Shown: in pieces, positions 14,759 through 22,741 of the stretch
How the letters are laid out: each line of letters starts with the position of its first letter
Position numbering within the stretch: position 1 is the first letter of the stretch
Assembly (NCBI GenBank): GCA_030538605.1
Contig: JAUNTQ010000032.1
Span: forward strand, 1-32,301
Source: Pseudomonadota bacterium
GTDB lineage: Bacteria > Pseudomonadota > Gammaproteobacteria > Burkholderiales > Burkholderiaceae_C
Reading direction: 5' to 3'
DNA: 32,301 bases
The notes under the pieces: generated by a model
Seen by the model: the letters and a program-made list of their open reading frames with translations, nothing else
The model's database searches: none
What the model was told of the DNA's origin: nothing
Translations under genes and position numbers: made by a program

Positions 14759-15651
14759 TGCGCATCCTGCTGCTGGGCCAAAACGGCCAGGTCGGCTGGG
14801 AGCTGCAACGCGCGCTGGCCCCGCTGGGCGAGCTGGTTGCGCTTGATCGCGCCGGGGCCGACGGCCTGTGCGGCGATTTGAACAACCCGGATGGCCTGGC
14901 CGCCACCGTGCGCGCCGTGCGCCCGCAAGCCATCGTCAACGCCGCCGCCTACACCGCCGTCGACAAGGCCGAGAGCGAGCCTGATATGGCCCACCGCATC
15001 AACGCCGAAGCCCCCGCCGTGCTGGCGTGCGAAGCCGCCGCCGCAGGCGCGCTGCTGGTGCACTACAGCACCGACTACGTGTTCGACGGCAGCGGCAGCG
15101 CGCCGTGGCAAGAGGGCGACACCACCGGCCCCTTGAGCGTCTATGGCGCGACCAAGCTCGCGGGCGAGCAGGCCATCGTGCAAAGCGGCTGCACGCACCT
15201 CATCCTGCGCACCAGCTGGGTCTATGCCGCGCGCGGCGGCAACTTCGCCAAGACCATGCTGCGGCTGGCGCAAGAGCGCGAGCGCCTCACCGTGATCGAC
15301 GACCAATGGGGCGCACCCACCAGCGCCGAACTGATCGCCGACGTCACCGCGCACGCCCTGCGCCAAGTGCTGGCGCGCCCGCAAGACGGCGGCACCTACC
15401 ACCTGGCGGCCGCGGGCTTCACCAACTGGTTTTCATATGCAAAACACGTGCTATCGCAATCGGAGAAAGCGCAAAAAGCTATCAAAATAAAAGCAACCGA
15501 AGTGCTGCCCATCCCCACCAGCCAATACCCTACACCCGCGCGCCGCCCCCACAATTCGCGCCTGGACTGCACCCGCCTGCAACACACCTTCGGCCTCACC
15601 CTGCCGCCCTGGCAGCGCGGCGTTGACCGGCTGCTGGCCGAAATACTTTGA
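14758..15651 (+). CDS. rfbD: dTDP-4-dehydrorhamnose reductase RfbD (RmlD)
   Basis: RfbD catalyses the last step of dTDP-L-rhamnose synthesis, NAD(P)H reduction of dTDP-4-keto-rhamnose. The 297 residues include [13 protein letters not shown] (4-16), [12 protein letters not shown] (61-72), [20 protein letters not shown] with the SDR Tyr and Lys, and the C-terminal [14 protein letters not shown] (about 259-272). Residues about 221-250 are coded by unusually AT-rich DNA that resembles the repeat families of this window, yet the frame stays open and length is normal. The start overlaps the rfbB stop (TGATG). rfbA follows after 13 nt. Confidence 0.95.
   Translation: MRILLLGQNGQVGWELQRALAPLGELVALDRAGADGLCGDLNNPDGLAATVRAVRPQAIVNAAAYTAVDKAESEPDMAHRINAEAPAVLACEAAAAGALLVHYSTDYVFDGSGSAPWQEGDTTGPLSVYGATKLAGEQAIVQSGCTHLILRTSWVYAARGGNFAKTMLRLAQERERLTVIDDQWGAPTSAELIADVTAHALRQVLARPQDGGTYHLAAAGFTNWFSYAKHVLSQSEKAQKAIKIKATEVLPIPTSQYPTPARRPHNSRLDCTRLQHTFGLTLPPWQRGVDRLLAEIL
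15430..15500 (+). repeat. AT-rich, repeat-like segment embedded in the rfbD reading frame
   Basis: Between GC-rich flanks, rfbD contains TTTTCATATGCAAAACACG followed by GCAAAAAGCTATCAAAATAA. The AGCTATCAAAA wording also ends repeat copy 1 (AGCTATCAAAAATAA at 5152-5166). It encodes [22 protein letters not shown], which still fits the helical region before the conserved YPTPA motif. It may be a repeat remnant exapted as protein, or chance similarity. Confidence 0.35.
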
Positions 15652-15664
15652 TCCCCTCCGTCAC

Positions 15665-16564
15665 ATGACCTCACGCAAAGGCATCATCCTCGCTGGCGGC
15701 TCCGGCACCCGCCTGCACCCGGCCACGCTCGCCCTCAGCAAACAGCTGCTGCCGGTGTACGACAAGCCCATGATCTACTACCCGCTGGCCACCCTCATGC
15801 TGGCGGGCATGCGCGACATCCTCGTCATCAGCACCCCGCAAGACACGCCCCGCTTTCAGCAACTGCTGGGCGACGGCAGCCAGTGGGGCCTGAACCTGCA
15901 ATACGCCGTGCAGCCCAGCCCCGACGGCCTGGCACAGGCCTTCATCATTGGCGAACCCTTCATCGGCGGCGCGCCCAGCGCCCTGGTGCTGGGCGACAAC
16001 ATCTTCTACGGCCACGACTTCGAGCCCCTGCTGGCCGACGCCGACGCCCGCAGCCAGGGTGCCACCGTCTTCGCCTACCACGTGCACGACCCCGAGCGCT
16101 ACGGCGTCGTCGCCTTCGACAGCGCGGGCCGCGCCATCAGCATCGAGGAAAAACCCGCCCAGCCCAAAAGCAGCTACGCCGTCACAGGCCTGTACTTCTA
16201 CGACAGCCAGGTGACTGACATCGCCAAGGCCGTGCAGCCCAGCGCCCGCGGCGAGCTGGAAATCACCGCCGTCAACGACGCCTATTTGCAGCGCGGCGAA
16301 CTCAACGTGCAAATCATGCAGCGCGGCTACGCCTGGCTCGACACCGGCACCCACGACAGCCTGCTCGACGCCGGCCAGTTCATCGCCACGCTGGAGCGCC
16401 GCCAGGGCCTGAAAATCGCCTGCCCCGAAGAAATCGCCTGGCGCAAGGGCTTCATCACCAGCGAGCAACTCGAACGCCTCGCCCAGCCCCTGGCCAAAAG
16501 CGGCTACGGTGCCTATCTGCTGCGCATGCTGCGCGAGCGAGCGCCCGCCAAAGGGCGGCTGTGA
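15665..16564 (+). CDS. rfbA: Glucose-1-phosphate thymidylyltransferase RfbA (RmlA)
   Basis: RfbA makes dTDP-glucose from dTTP and glucose-1-phosphate, the entry step for every dTDP-sugar in this locus. The 299 residues carry the nucleotidyltransferase signature [10 protein letters not shown] (10-19), [16 protein letters not shown] (26-41), [10 protein letters not shown] (about 110-119), [20 protein letters not shown] and [10 protein letters not shown] near the C-terminus. Length is normal for the short RmlA class. Its stop overlaps the start of the FdtB-like gene in TGATG. This junction is where the rfb gene order is broken, since rfbC does not reappear until 22742. Confidence 0.97.
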   Translation: MTSRKGIILAGGSGTRLHPATLALSKQLLPVYDKPMIYYPLATLMLAGMRDILVISTPQDTPRFQQLLGDGSQWGLNLQYAVQPSPDGLAQAFIIGEPFIGGAPSALVLGDNIFYGHDFEPLLADADARSQGATVFAYHVHDPERYGVVAFDSAGRAISIEEKPAQPKSSYAVTGLYFYDSQVTDIAKAVQPSARGELEITAVNDAYLQRGELNVQIMQRGYAWLDTGTHDSLLDAGQFIATLERRQGLKIACPEEIAWRKGFITSEQLERLAQPLAKSGYGAYLLRMLRERAPAKGRL

Positions 16565-17691
16565 TGGCGCAGGATCTCCCGCGGGTGCCCTTGTTCTCGG
16601 CCGAGGCGGCCGCGTTCGGGCTCGATCTGGCACAGATTGCGCGGGAAGTGATCGACAGCCACCGCTATGTGATGGGGCCGCGCGTGCAGGCGTTCGAAAC
16701 GGCGTTCGCACGCTACGTCGGCGTCGGCCATGCCGTGTCGGTCGGCAACGGCACCGACGCCCTGGAGCTGGCGCTGCGCGCGCTCGGGCTGGGTGCGGGC
16801 CAGCGGGTGGCAACGGTCGCCAACGCGGGCTTTTATGCCTCCACGGCGATCCGCCTGGTCGGTGCCAGTCCGGTTTACATCGATGTCGAACCAGCCAGCC
16901 TGACCATGTCGCCTGCCGCGCTCGCGTCGGCATTGGAAGCGCAGTCGGTCGATGCCGTCATCGTCACGCACTTGTACGGCCGCCTAGCCGACATGGCAAC
17001 CCTGGCCCCGCTGTGCGAACAGGCCGGCGTGCCGGTGATCGAGGATTGTGCGCAAGCGCACGGTGCCGAGGCACATGGCCGGCGCGCAGGCGCCTGGGGC
17101 CGGGTGGCGAGCTTCAGCTTCTATCCGACCAAGAACCTGGGCGCCCTGGGCGATGGCGGTGCCCTGACGACCGACGACGCGGAACTGGCCGGCAGCCTGC
17201 GCGGCTTGCGCCAATACGGCTGGCAACACAAATACGAGGTGACGCGTGCAGGCGGGCGCAACAGCCGCCTGGACGAGCTTCAAGCGGCCATCCTGGCGGC
17301 CAAGCTGCCCCGGCTGGACGAGGCGAATGCGGCGCGGCGCGCCATCGGGGCGCGCTACAACCAGGCTTTCTCAGACCTGCCGCTGGGTCTGCCGCCCGCA
17401 TTCGGCCCTGAGCACGTGGCGCACCTGTACGTGGTGCGTTCCGAAAGGCGCGCCGCATTGCGGGCGCACCTGCTGGCGGCGGGAGTCGATTGCGACATCC
17501 ACTATCCCATTGCCGACCATATGCAGCCGGTGATGCGCGGGCAGGGGGCTACACCATCGTTGCCCGTCACCAAAAAGGCTTGCGAGCAAGTGCTGAGCCT
17601 GCCGTGCTTTCCCGGCATGCGGCCGGAGCAGGCCGAGCGCGTCGTCGCTGCCGTGCGGCGATTCTTTGGGAAAGTGGTATGCGTGAGCTGA
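16564..17691 (+). CDS. dTDP-3-amino-3,6-dideoxyhexose transaminase, FdtB/QdtB-like (DegT/DnrJ/EryC1 family)
   Basis: A 375-residue PLP sugar aminotransferase. VGNGTDALELALRALG (60-75) binds PLP phosphate, EDCAQAHGA (160-168) holds the PLP-ring Asp161 and stacking residues, and FSFYPTKNLGALGDGGA (184-200) contains the Schiff-base Lys190. The start LPRVPLFSAE and VIDSHRYVMGPRVQAFE are typical of FdtB/QdtB-type enzymes, which aminate the 3-keto group of a dTDP-6-deoxyhexulose. AAAGGG at 16550-16555 lies 8 nt before the start. The ketoisomerase domain two genes downstream supports 3-amination over 4-amination. Whether the product is Fuc3N or Qui3N cannot be told by eye. Confidence 0.85.
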   Translation: MAQDLPRVPLFSAEAAAFGLDLAQIAREVIDSHRYVMGPRVQAFETAFARYVGVGHAVSVGNGTDALELALRALGLGAGQRVATVANAGFYASTAIRLVGASPVYIDVEPASLTMSPAALASALEAQSVDAVIVTHLYGRLADMATLAPLCEQAGVPVIEDCAQAHGAEAHGRRAGAWGRVASFSFYPTKNLGALGDGGALTTDDAELAGSLRGLRQYGWQHKYEVTRAGGRNSRLDELQAAILAAKLPRLDEANAARRAIGARYNQAFSDLPLGLPPAFGPEHVAHLYVVRSERRAALRAHLLAAGVDCDIHYPIADHMQPVMRGQGATPSLPVTKKACEQVLSLPCFPGMRPEQAERVVAAVRRFFGKVVCVS

Positions 17692-18614
17692 GTCTCATCA
17701 TTCCTGTCTACAAGAACGAGGGCTCGTTGCCCGACCTGCTGGCTGCCCTGCGTGGCCTGCATGCCGAGTTGAAGGGCCGTCTCGAAGTCGTGTTCGTGGT
17801 TGATGGCAGCCCCGACCGCTGCCACGACATGCTGCGCGAAGCCTTGCCCACGCAGCCGTTTGCCGCGACATTGGTGCTGCTGTCGCGCAATTTCGGGTCC
17901 TTCGCCGCCGTGCGCGCCGGGCTGGCGCAGGCCAGCGGGCGTTTCTTCGCCGTGATGGCGGCCGATCTGCAGGAGCCGCCACATCTGGTGGTGGAGATGT
18001 TTCGAACGCTGGAAACCACCGAGGCGGACGTGGTCGTGGGCGTGCGCGCCGCGCGCCACGACCCCGCGTTGCAGCGCTGGCAGGCCCAGCTGTTCTGGGC
18101 AGCCTATCGGCGCTGGGTGGTGCCGCAAATGCCGGTCGGTGGTGTGGACGTGTTTGCCTGCAACCAGCCATTTCGCGACGCGCTGCTGGCGCTGGAGGAA
18201 AGCCGCAGCTCGCTCATCGCGCAGATTTTCTGGCTGGGGTTCCGGCGGGCGGAAGTTTCCTATGAGCGGCAGGCACGGCAGCACGGCCAGTCGGCTTGGA
18301 CCTGGGGCAAGAAGGTGTCCTATCTGGCCGACAGCGTTTTCTCGTTCACCGATTCCCCCATTCGTTGGCTGCTGCTGGCCGGTGCGCTGGGTTTGTTGAT
18401 GGCGATCGGCCTGGGGGCGGCCGCCATCGTCGGAAAGCTCATGGGCGTCATCGCGGTGCCCGGCTACGTGATGACGCTGCTGGTGGTGCTGTTCTTCGGC
18501 GCATTGAACCTGTTGAGTGTCGGCATCGTGGGCGCTTACGCTTGGCGCGCTTACGAAAACACGAAGCGAAGACCCCAGGCAGTTGCGTTGCGCGTGCAGC
18601 GCTTTCCTTCCTGA
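17679..18614 (+). CDS. GtrB-like polyprenyl-phosphate glycosyltransferase (GT2, DPM1 type)
   Basis: A 311-residue inner-membrane glycosyltransferase expected to move a sugar from a nucleotide donor onto undecaprenyl phosphate. The GT2 domain has LSLIIPVYKNEGSLPDLL (4-21), VVDGSPD (40-46), LLSRNFGSFAAVRAGLAQA (67-85) and MAADLQEPP (93-101) with the metal-binding Asp. Two C-terminal helices (about 228-254 and 265-293) match the GtrB/ArnC layout, as does a final basic tail. It overlaps the aminotransferase gene by 13 nt, starting at ATG 17679. With the GtrA-like gene nearby it forms the core of a Gtr module, so the likely donor is the dTDP-amino sugar made by its neighbours. Confidence 0.87.
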   Translation: MRELSLIIPVYKNEGSLPDLLAALRGLHAELKGRLEVVFVVDGSPDRCHDMLREALPTQPFAATLVLLSRNFGSFAAVRAGLAQASGRFFAVMAADLQEPPHLVVEMFRTLETTEADVVVGVRAARHDPALQRWQAQLFWAAYRRWVVPQMPVGGVDVFACNQPFRDALLALEESRSSLIAQIFWLGFRRAEVSYERQARQHGQSAWTWGKKVSYLADSVFSFTDSPIRWLLLAGALGLLMAIGLGAAAIVGKLMGVIAVPGYVMTLLVVLFFGALNLLSVGIVGAYAWRAYENTKRRPQAVALRVQRFPS

Positions 18615-18649
18615 CGCCCGTCAAAATCGGTTTCGAAGAACCTTCTTTC

Positions 18650-19435
18650 ATGACACAGGCCACGTCCGTTCACCCCAGTGCCCAGGTCGCTGCGTCCGAC
18701 ATCGGCAGCGGCGTGCGCATCGAGGCCCTGGCTATCGTTGGTGTGGGTGCCGTGCTGCGCGACGGCTGCACGGTGGGCGCGGGCGCTTGCGTCGGCGAAA
18801 GAGCCCACATCGGCGCGGGCGCGGTGCTGGGCGATGGCGCCATCGTGTCTTCGGGCGTGCACATTGGCGAGCGCGCGCGCATTGAGGCAGGTGCCCTCGT
18901 CACCGACCGGGTGCCGCCCCACGCCATCGTGCGAGGGCGTTCGGCCACCATCGTGGGCTACGCGGGTGGGGTGTCCGTGCTGCCGCAGCGCCTGGCAACG
19001 CCGCATGTTGGCGTGACCGACAGTGTCGTGACCGGTGTGCGGTTCCACGTGATGCGGGAAGTGCGCGACATGCGTGGCGATCTGTGCGCGGCGGAGTTCG
19101 GGGCGGATTTTCCGTTCCAGGTGCGCCGCAGCTTTCTGGTCTACAACGTGCCCAGTGCCGAGGTGCGGGGCGAACACGCGCACCGGCAGTGCGAGCAGTT
19201 CCTGATGGCCGTGCAAGGCTCGGTTCACGTGGTGGTTGACGATGGCCATCGACGCGAGGAGTTCCGGCTCGACCGTCGCAACCAGGGCCTGTACCTGCCG
19301 CCGATGGTTTGGGGCACGCAGTACCGCTACTCCGAGGATGCGGTGCTGCTGGTGCTGGCTTCGCACGCCTACGACCCTGCGGACTACGTACGGGACTACG
19401 CGCAGTTCCTGGCGTCGGCCCGCGGCGGGGAGTGA
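18650..19435 (+). CDS. Bifunctional FdtD/WxcM-like protein: hexapeptide acyltransferase domain fused to dTDP-sugar 3,4-ketoisomerase cupin
   Basis: The 261 residues form two domains. Residues 5-103 are left-handed beta-helix hexapeptide repeats (VGAGACVGERAHIGAGAVLGD and similar) ending VPPHAIVRGRSA. Residues about 125-258 are a cupin of the FdtA/QdtA ketoisomerase family, with SFLVYNVPSAEVRGEHAH containing the catalytic HxH (His176, His178), then CEQFLMAVQGSVHVVVDDG and LPPMVWGTQYRYS. The isomerase converts dTDP-4-keto-6-deoxyglucose to a 3-keto isomer for the aminotransferase. The acyltransferase half is short and lacks the FTND-type loop found in active sugar N-acetyltransferases, so it may be inactive, with the gene at 21664 supplying acetylation. 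It starts 35 nt after the glycosyltransferase gene. Confidence 0.85.
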   Translation: MTQATSVHPSAQVAASDIGSGVRIEALAIVGVGAVLRDGCTVGAGACVGERAHIGAGAVLGDGAIVSSGVHIGERARIEAGALVTDRVPPHAIVRGRSATIVGYAGGVSVLPQRLATPHVGVTDSVVTGVRFHVMREVRDMRGDLCAAEFGADFPFQVRRSFLVYNVPSAEVRGEHAHRQCEQFLMAVQGSVHVVVDDGHRREEFRLDRRNQGLYLPPMVWGTQYRYSEDAVLLVLASHAYDPADYVRDYAQFLASARGGE

Positions 19436-19438
19436 GTG

Positions 19439-19807
19439 ATGAGCGGGCAGTTCGTGCGCTATCTCCTGGCAGGGGGTGTCAATACCGCGATCTCGTACGG
19501 CATCTACCTGGGTTTGCTCGGCCCTCTGGGCTACCGCATGGCGTATCCGCTGGCCTTTGTTGCCGGCATCGGGTTGTCGTTCTTGCTGCTCAGGCATTGG
19601 GTTTTTGCGCGCGCAGGGCGGCGGTTTTCGCTCGGCTTGGTGGCGCTCGGGCATGGCGCTCAACTGGCGCTCGGATGGGTCGTTGTGGAAGTCTGGGTGG
19701 CATGGCTGCACATGCCGGATGCGCTTGCGCCCCTGGCGGCCATTGTGGTGTGCGTGCCGTTGATGTTTGCGCTGCAGCGCTGGGTTTTTTCGTCTCATGC
19801 AGGTTGA
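19439..19807 (+). CDS. GtrA-like family membrane protein (putative polyprenyl-linked sugar flippase)
   Basis: A 122-residue integral membrane protein with four predicted helices and the GtrA signature at the N-terminus (FVRYLLAGGVNTAISYGIYL, about 5-24) plus RHWVFA (53-58) and LQRWVFS near the end. GtrA proteins are thought to flip undecaprenyl-phosphate-linked sugars to the periplasm. ATG 19439 is preceded by GGGGAG (19427-19432), which spans the end of the ketoisomerase gene; GTG 19436 is an alternative. The neighbour upstream is the bifunctional ketoisomerase and the GtrB-like transferase is one gene further up, so all Gtr parts are close. It ends 1 nt before ATG 19809 of the next gene. 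Confidence 0.9.
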   Translation: MSGQFVRYLLAGGVNTAISYGIYLGLLGPLGYRMAYPLAFVAGIGLSFLLLRHWVFARAGRRFSLGLVALGHGAQLALGWVVVEVWVAWLHMPDALAPLAAIVVCVPLMFALQRWVFSSHAG

Positions 19808-19808
19808 C

Positions 19809-21650
19809 ATGCAAGCTCCAGGGCGGTGGCTGACACGCCTTTGCATGGCGCTGCCGCTGCTGATGCTGGCGGCGAACGTGCTGGCCTGGCTGCGCTGGGG
19901 CACCGATTTGCCTTTTTTTGACGACTGGCGAGCCTATGACGAGCGCAATGCGCTGTCCTTTTCGCCAGCGAGGCTGTTCGAGGCCATCAACAACACGATC
20001 ACGCCGGTGGGGCTGGCGCTGGACGCGCTGGCGCAACGCTGGCTCGGAGGCAACCCGCTGCCTTACCAGACCTTGTCCATGATCGGCGTTCTCGGTGGCC
20101 TGCTTTGGCTTCAGTGGCGTCTGCTCTGCTGGGTCAGCGCGAGTCGGGGCTGGACGGCCTTGTGCTGGGTGCTGTGCGTGTTCATGCTCCAGTCAGACAC
20201 CTATTGGGGTGCGCAGAACCTAGCCTATCACCAGGCGTTGCCGCTGGTGGCGCTGCTGGGCGCTGCGGCGCTGAATTTCACGCGCTCGTGGGCCGATGGC
20301 TGGCGCCTGGCGTCGGTGTTCGTTCTGGGGCTGATTTCCGGGTGGTCTTACGTTTCAGGTGCCATTGGCGCGTTGGTGCTGGCCATCGGCTGGCTTGCGA
20401 TCGGATATGCATGGCGTGACCGGCTTGGCGCGGCGCTGGGCCGGCGTGTTCGAAGCGGGGGCTGGGCGATGCTGGTGCCCGGCATCGTGACGAGCGCGAT
20501 GCAGATCGGGCTGACACGCCGCGCGGGCGTGCGCGAACAGATCATGGATGTCACCTGGCCGAGCGCGCCGGATTTCTGGTACTACATGGCTGGCAAGATC
20601 GGGCGCAGCAGCGGCCATGGTTTTGACCAACTCATGCTGGAGGTGGCTTGGGTGCTGGTGCTGGTGCTGGTGATCGTCGGGGCGGCTGTGCTGAGTCTGC
20701 GTCCGCGCGCTGCCCGATCTGCCGCCACGCGTCGCCACGCGCTGTTTTTCTTGCCATTGCTGGCTGTGGTCCTGGCCTATCTCTGTCTCGTCAGTCTGGG
20801 GCGAGCGGGGTTTCGGGATTCAGGGGTTCAGGGGGCAGGCGCCGTCTTTCGCTTCGGGTATGAGCGTTTTCACTTCTTTTGGGTCACGCTGCTCTACCCT
20901 TGGGTGGCTGCCGCCTGGGTGCTTTGGTGGCGCCGTCGGGTGCCTCATGGGTGGCGGCAGTGGGCGTGGCCCATCGGCATCGGGCTTGCGCTGCTGGTCG
21001 TGGCTCTTGGACGGGGGGTGTTCGATGTGTCGCGCGCCTATCGAGATGTTTCTGAATACCGAGCGAGCGAGATTCGTTGCTTCATGCGGCAACTGGGGTC
21101 GGGACATCCCATCGAATGCCCGGGCTACGCCATGATGGGCATCAACGATCTGACACGCGCCTACGGCTTCGCGCGCGAGATTCAGGCGTCGTTCGTGCGC
21201 TATCTGCCGATCGTCGTGCGCGATGCACCGGCGTCCTGGCTGCTGCGGTGGCCTGAGCAAGCGGGGCGAGGCCAGTTGCGATGGCACAACATGAAGCCGG
21301 CAGAAGGTAACGCAATGGCGTTCGAGTCGGAGGGCGACCCGCAGATCCTGTTTGACAGTGACGATAACGAGACCTTTGAACGTTGCCGGATGCTGGAGGT
21401 TCGTGTGCGCCTGCGTGCCGACAGCGCCTCATTCGTGCAGGTGTTTTTCGTGCCCACCGGTACGCACGGCTTTGCTGAAGAGGCAGCGCTTGGAGAGCCT
21501 GTGCCCGGCGGCGGTCAATCCGTCGAGCGGCGGTTCATGCTTGAAAGTGCGCGCGGATTCAAGCCGCACCTGCGCATTGACCCGGTCGACTCCGGGGCAT
21601 TCGAGTTGCAGGGTTTGCAGGCGCTCTGCAGGCTGTCTGCAACGCAATAG
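19809..21650 (+). CDS. Large polytopic membrane protein, candidate GtrC/GT-C-type glycosyltransferase
   Basis: A 613-residue protein with about ten hydrophobic helices through residue 410 or so and a C-terminal non-membrane domain (about 410-613). The first helix (about 8-28) is followed by TDLPFFDDWRAYDE (32-45); an acidic motif in the first external loop is typical of GT-C enzymes that use polyprenyl-phosphate sugars. I do not recognise a specific family. Position after GtrB- and GtrA-like genes fits the variable third gene of a gtr operon, which transfers the flipped sugar to O-antigen. ATG 19809 is preferred (CAGG 5 nt upstream); ATG 19797 would overlap gtrA. Codon use is visibly less GC-biased than rfbBDA. 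The function is inferred from context. Confidence 0.6.
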   Translation: MQAPGRWLTRLCMALPLLMLAANVLAWLRWGTDLPFFDDWRAYDERNALSFSPARLFEAINNTITPVGLALDALAQRWLGGNPLPYQTLSMIGVLGGLLWLQWRLLCWVSASRGWTALCWVLCVFMLQSDTYWGAQNLAYHQALPLVALLGAAALNFTRSWADGWRLASVFVLGLISGWSYVSGAIGALVLAIGWLAIGYAWRDRLGAALGRRVRSGGWAMLVPGIVTSAMQIGLTRRAGVREQIMDVTWPSAPDFWYYMAGKIGRSSGHGFDQLMLEVAWVLVLVLVIVGAAVLSLRPRAARSAATRRHALFFLPLLAVVLAYLCLVSLGRAGFRDSGVQGAGAVFRFGYERFHFFWVTLLYPWVAAAWVLWWRRRVPHGWRQWAWPIGIGLALLVVALGRGVFDVSRAYRDVSEYRASEIRCFMRQLGSGHPIECPGYAMMGINDLTRAYGFAREIQASFVRYLPIVVRDAPASWLLRWPEQAGRGQLRWHNMKPAEGNAMAFESEGDPQILFDSDDNETFERCRMLEVRVRLRADSASFVQVFFVPTGTHGFAEEAALGEPVPGGGQSVERRFMLESARGFKPHLRIDPVDSGAFELQGLQALCRLSATQ

Positions 21651-21663
21651 GGTGGGGTTTTTC

Positions 21664-22659
21664 GTGCATCCAGCATCCGATACCCGCGCCGAGCCGCCTG
21701 ATCAGGGCGTCGATCCCTGCGCCTCACCCGAGGAGCTGGCGGCGCTGGCGCTGTCAGAGCGGGAGGCGGTGAGAGCGGCGGTGGCGTTGCATCCTGCGAC
21801 GCCGCCCGAGGTGGTCGCCGCACTGGCGAACGACAGAAGCCCCTGGGTCATCGCCTGTGTGGGCAAGCGCCGCGAACGGGCGGGGGCCGCTGCCGGCATC
21901 CACCCGACGGCGCTGGTTCACCCACGCGCGCGCATTGGCATGCGAGCGGTCGTTGGCCCCTTCAGTGTGGTGCACGAGAACGTTCAACTGGGCGACGATG
22001 CCACGGTCGGATCGCATTGCGAACTGGGGTGCCCCGCGCACGACCCCGCGCAGGGGGGTGCTTTGGTCATCGGCTCGCATGCACTCATCCGGTCGCACTC
22101 CGTGTTTTATGAGGGGGCGACGCTGGGCGACCATCTGGTTACGGGACACCATGTCACCGTACGGGAGCAAACCGTCGCCGGGCGGGCATTTCAGATCGGT
22201 TCGCTGGGAGACGTGCAGGGGCACTGCCGGGTAGGCGATTTCGTTCGGCTGCAAAGCAATGTGATGATCTGCAAGCATTCGACGATCCATGACTTTGTCT
22301 GGCTCTTTCCGCACGTCGTTCTGACGAACGATCCCCATCCGCCCAGCGAGGTGATGCGGGGTGTCACGATCAAGAGCTACGTGGCGGTGGGTGCCAACGC
22401 CGTCCTGCTGCCCGGCGTGACTTTGCAGGAGGGGGTGCTGGTGGGGGCCCAGAGCGCGGTGACCCGGGATGCCGATGCCGACACGGTGGTTGCTGGCGTT
22501 CCGGCCCGCTGCAGGGGAAGCACGCGGGACATCCGAATGAAAGATGGCTCCAATGCCAGCGCATATCCTTGGCGCCGCCATTTCCATCGAGGTTATTGGC
22601 CGGATACCGTGGCGCAATGGGTGGCCGAATTCGCAGGCGCCAAGGGTGAATCCATATGA
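21664..22659 (+). CDS. Sugar N-acetyltransferase (left-handed beta-helix) with LRV-like N-terminal repeats
   Basis: A 331-residue protein. Residues about 80-285 are hexapeptide-repeat acyltransferase: IHPTALVHPRARIG, VGPFSVVHENVQLGDDATVG, GHHVTVREQT, LQSNVMICKHSTIHDFVWL, the catalytic-type loop VVLTNDPHPPSE (218-229), then VAVGANAVLLPGVTL and VVAGVPAR. It is a good candidate for N-acetylating dTDP-Fuc3N/Qui3N. Residues about 20-70 (SPEELAALALSEREAVRAAV, then ALHPATPPEVVAALANDRSP) look like two leucine-rich-repeat-variant (LRV) units, unusual in this family. GTG 21664 follows AGGGTGGGG (21649-21657); GTG 21652 is possible. It is the last of the six inserted genes, 82 nt before rfbC. Confidence 0.82.
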   Translation: MHPASDTRAEPPDQGVDPCASPEELAALALSEREAVRAAVALHPATPPEVVAALANDRSPWVIACVGKRRERAGAAAGIHPTALVHPRARIGMRAVVGPFSVVHENVQLGDDATVGSHCELGCPAHDPAQGGALVIGSHALIRSHSVFYEGATLGDHLVTGHHVTVREQTVAGRAFQIGSLGDVQGHCRVGDFVRLQSNVMICKHSTIHDFVWLFPHVVLTNDPHPPSEVMRGVTIKSYVAVGANAVLLPGVTLQEGVLVGAQSAVTRDADADTVVAGVPARCRGSTRDIRMKDGSNASAYPWRRHFHRGYWPDTVAQWVAEFAGAKGESI

Positions 22660-22741
22660 CAAACGAACCATGGGCCGGGGTGCCGCCATCCGGTGGCCAA
22701 GCCATCGATACTCGCAGGTTTACCTTGTTTTCGCTTTAGCC

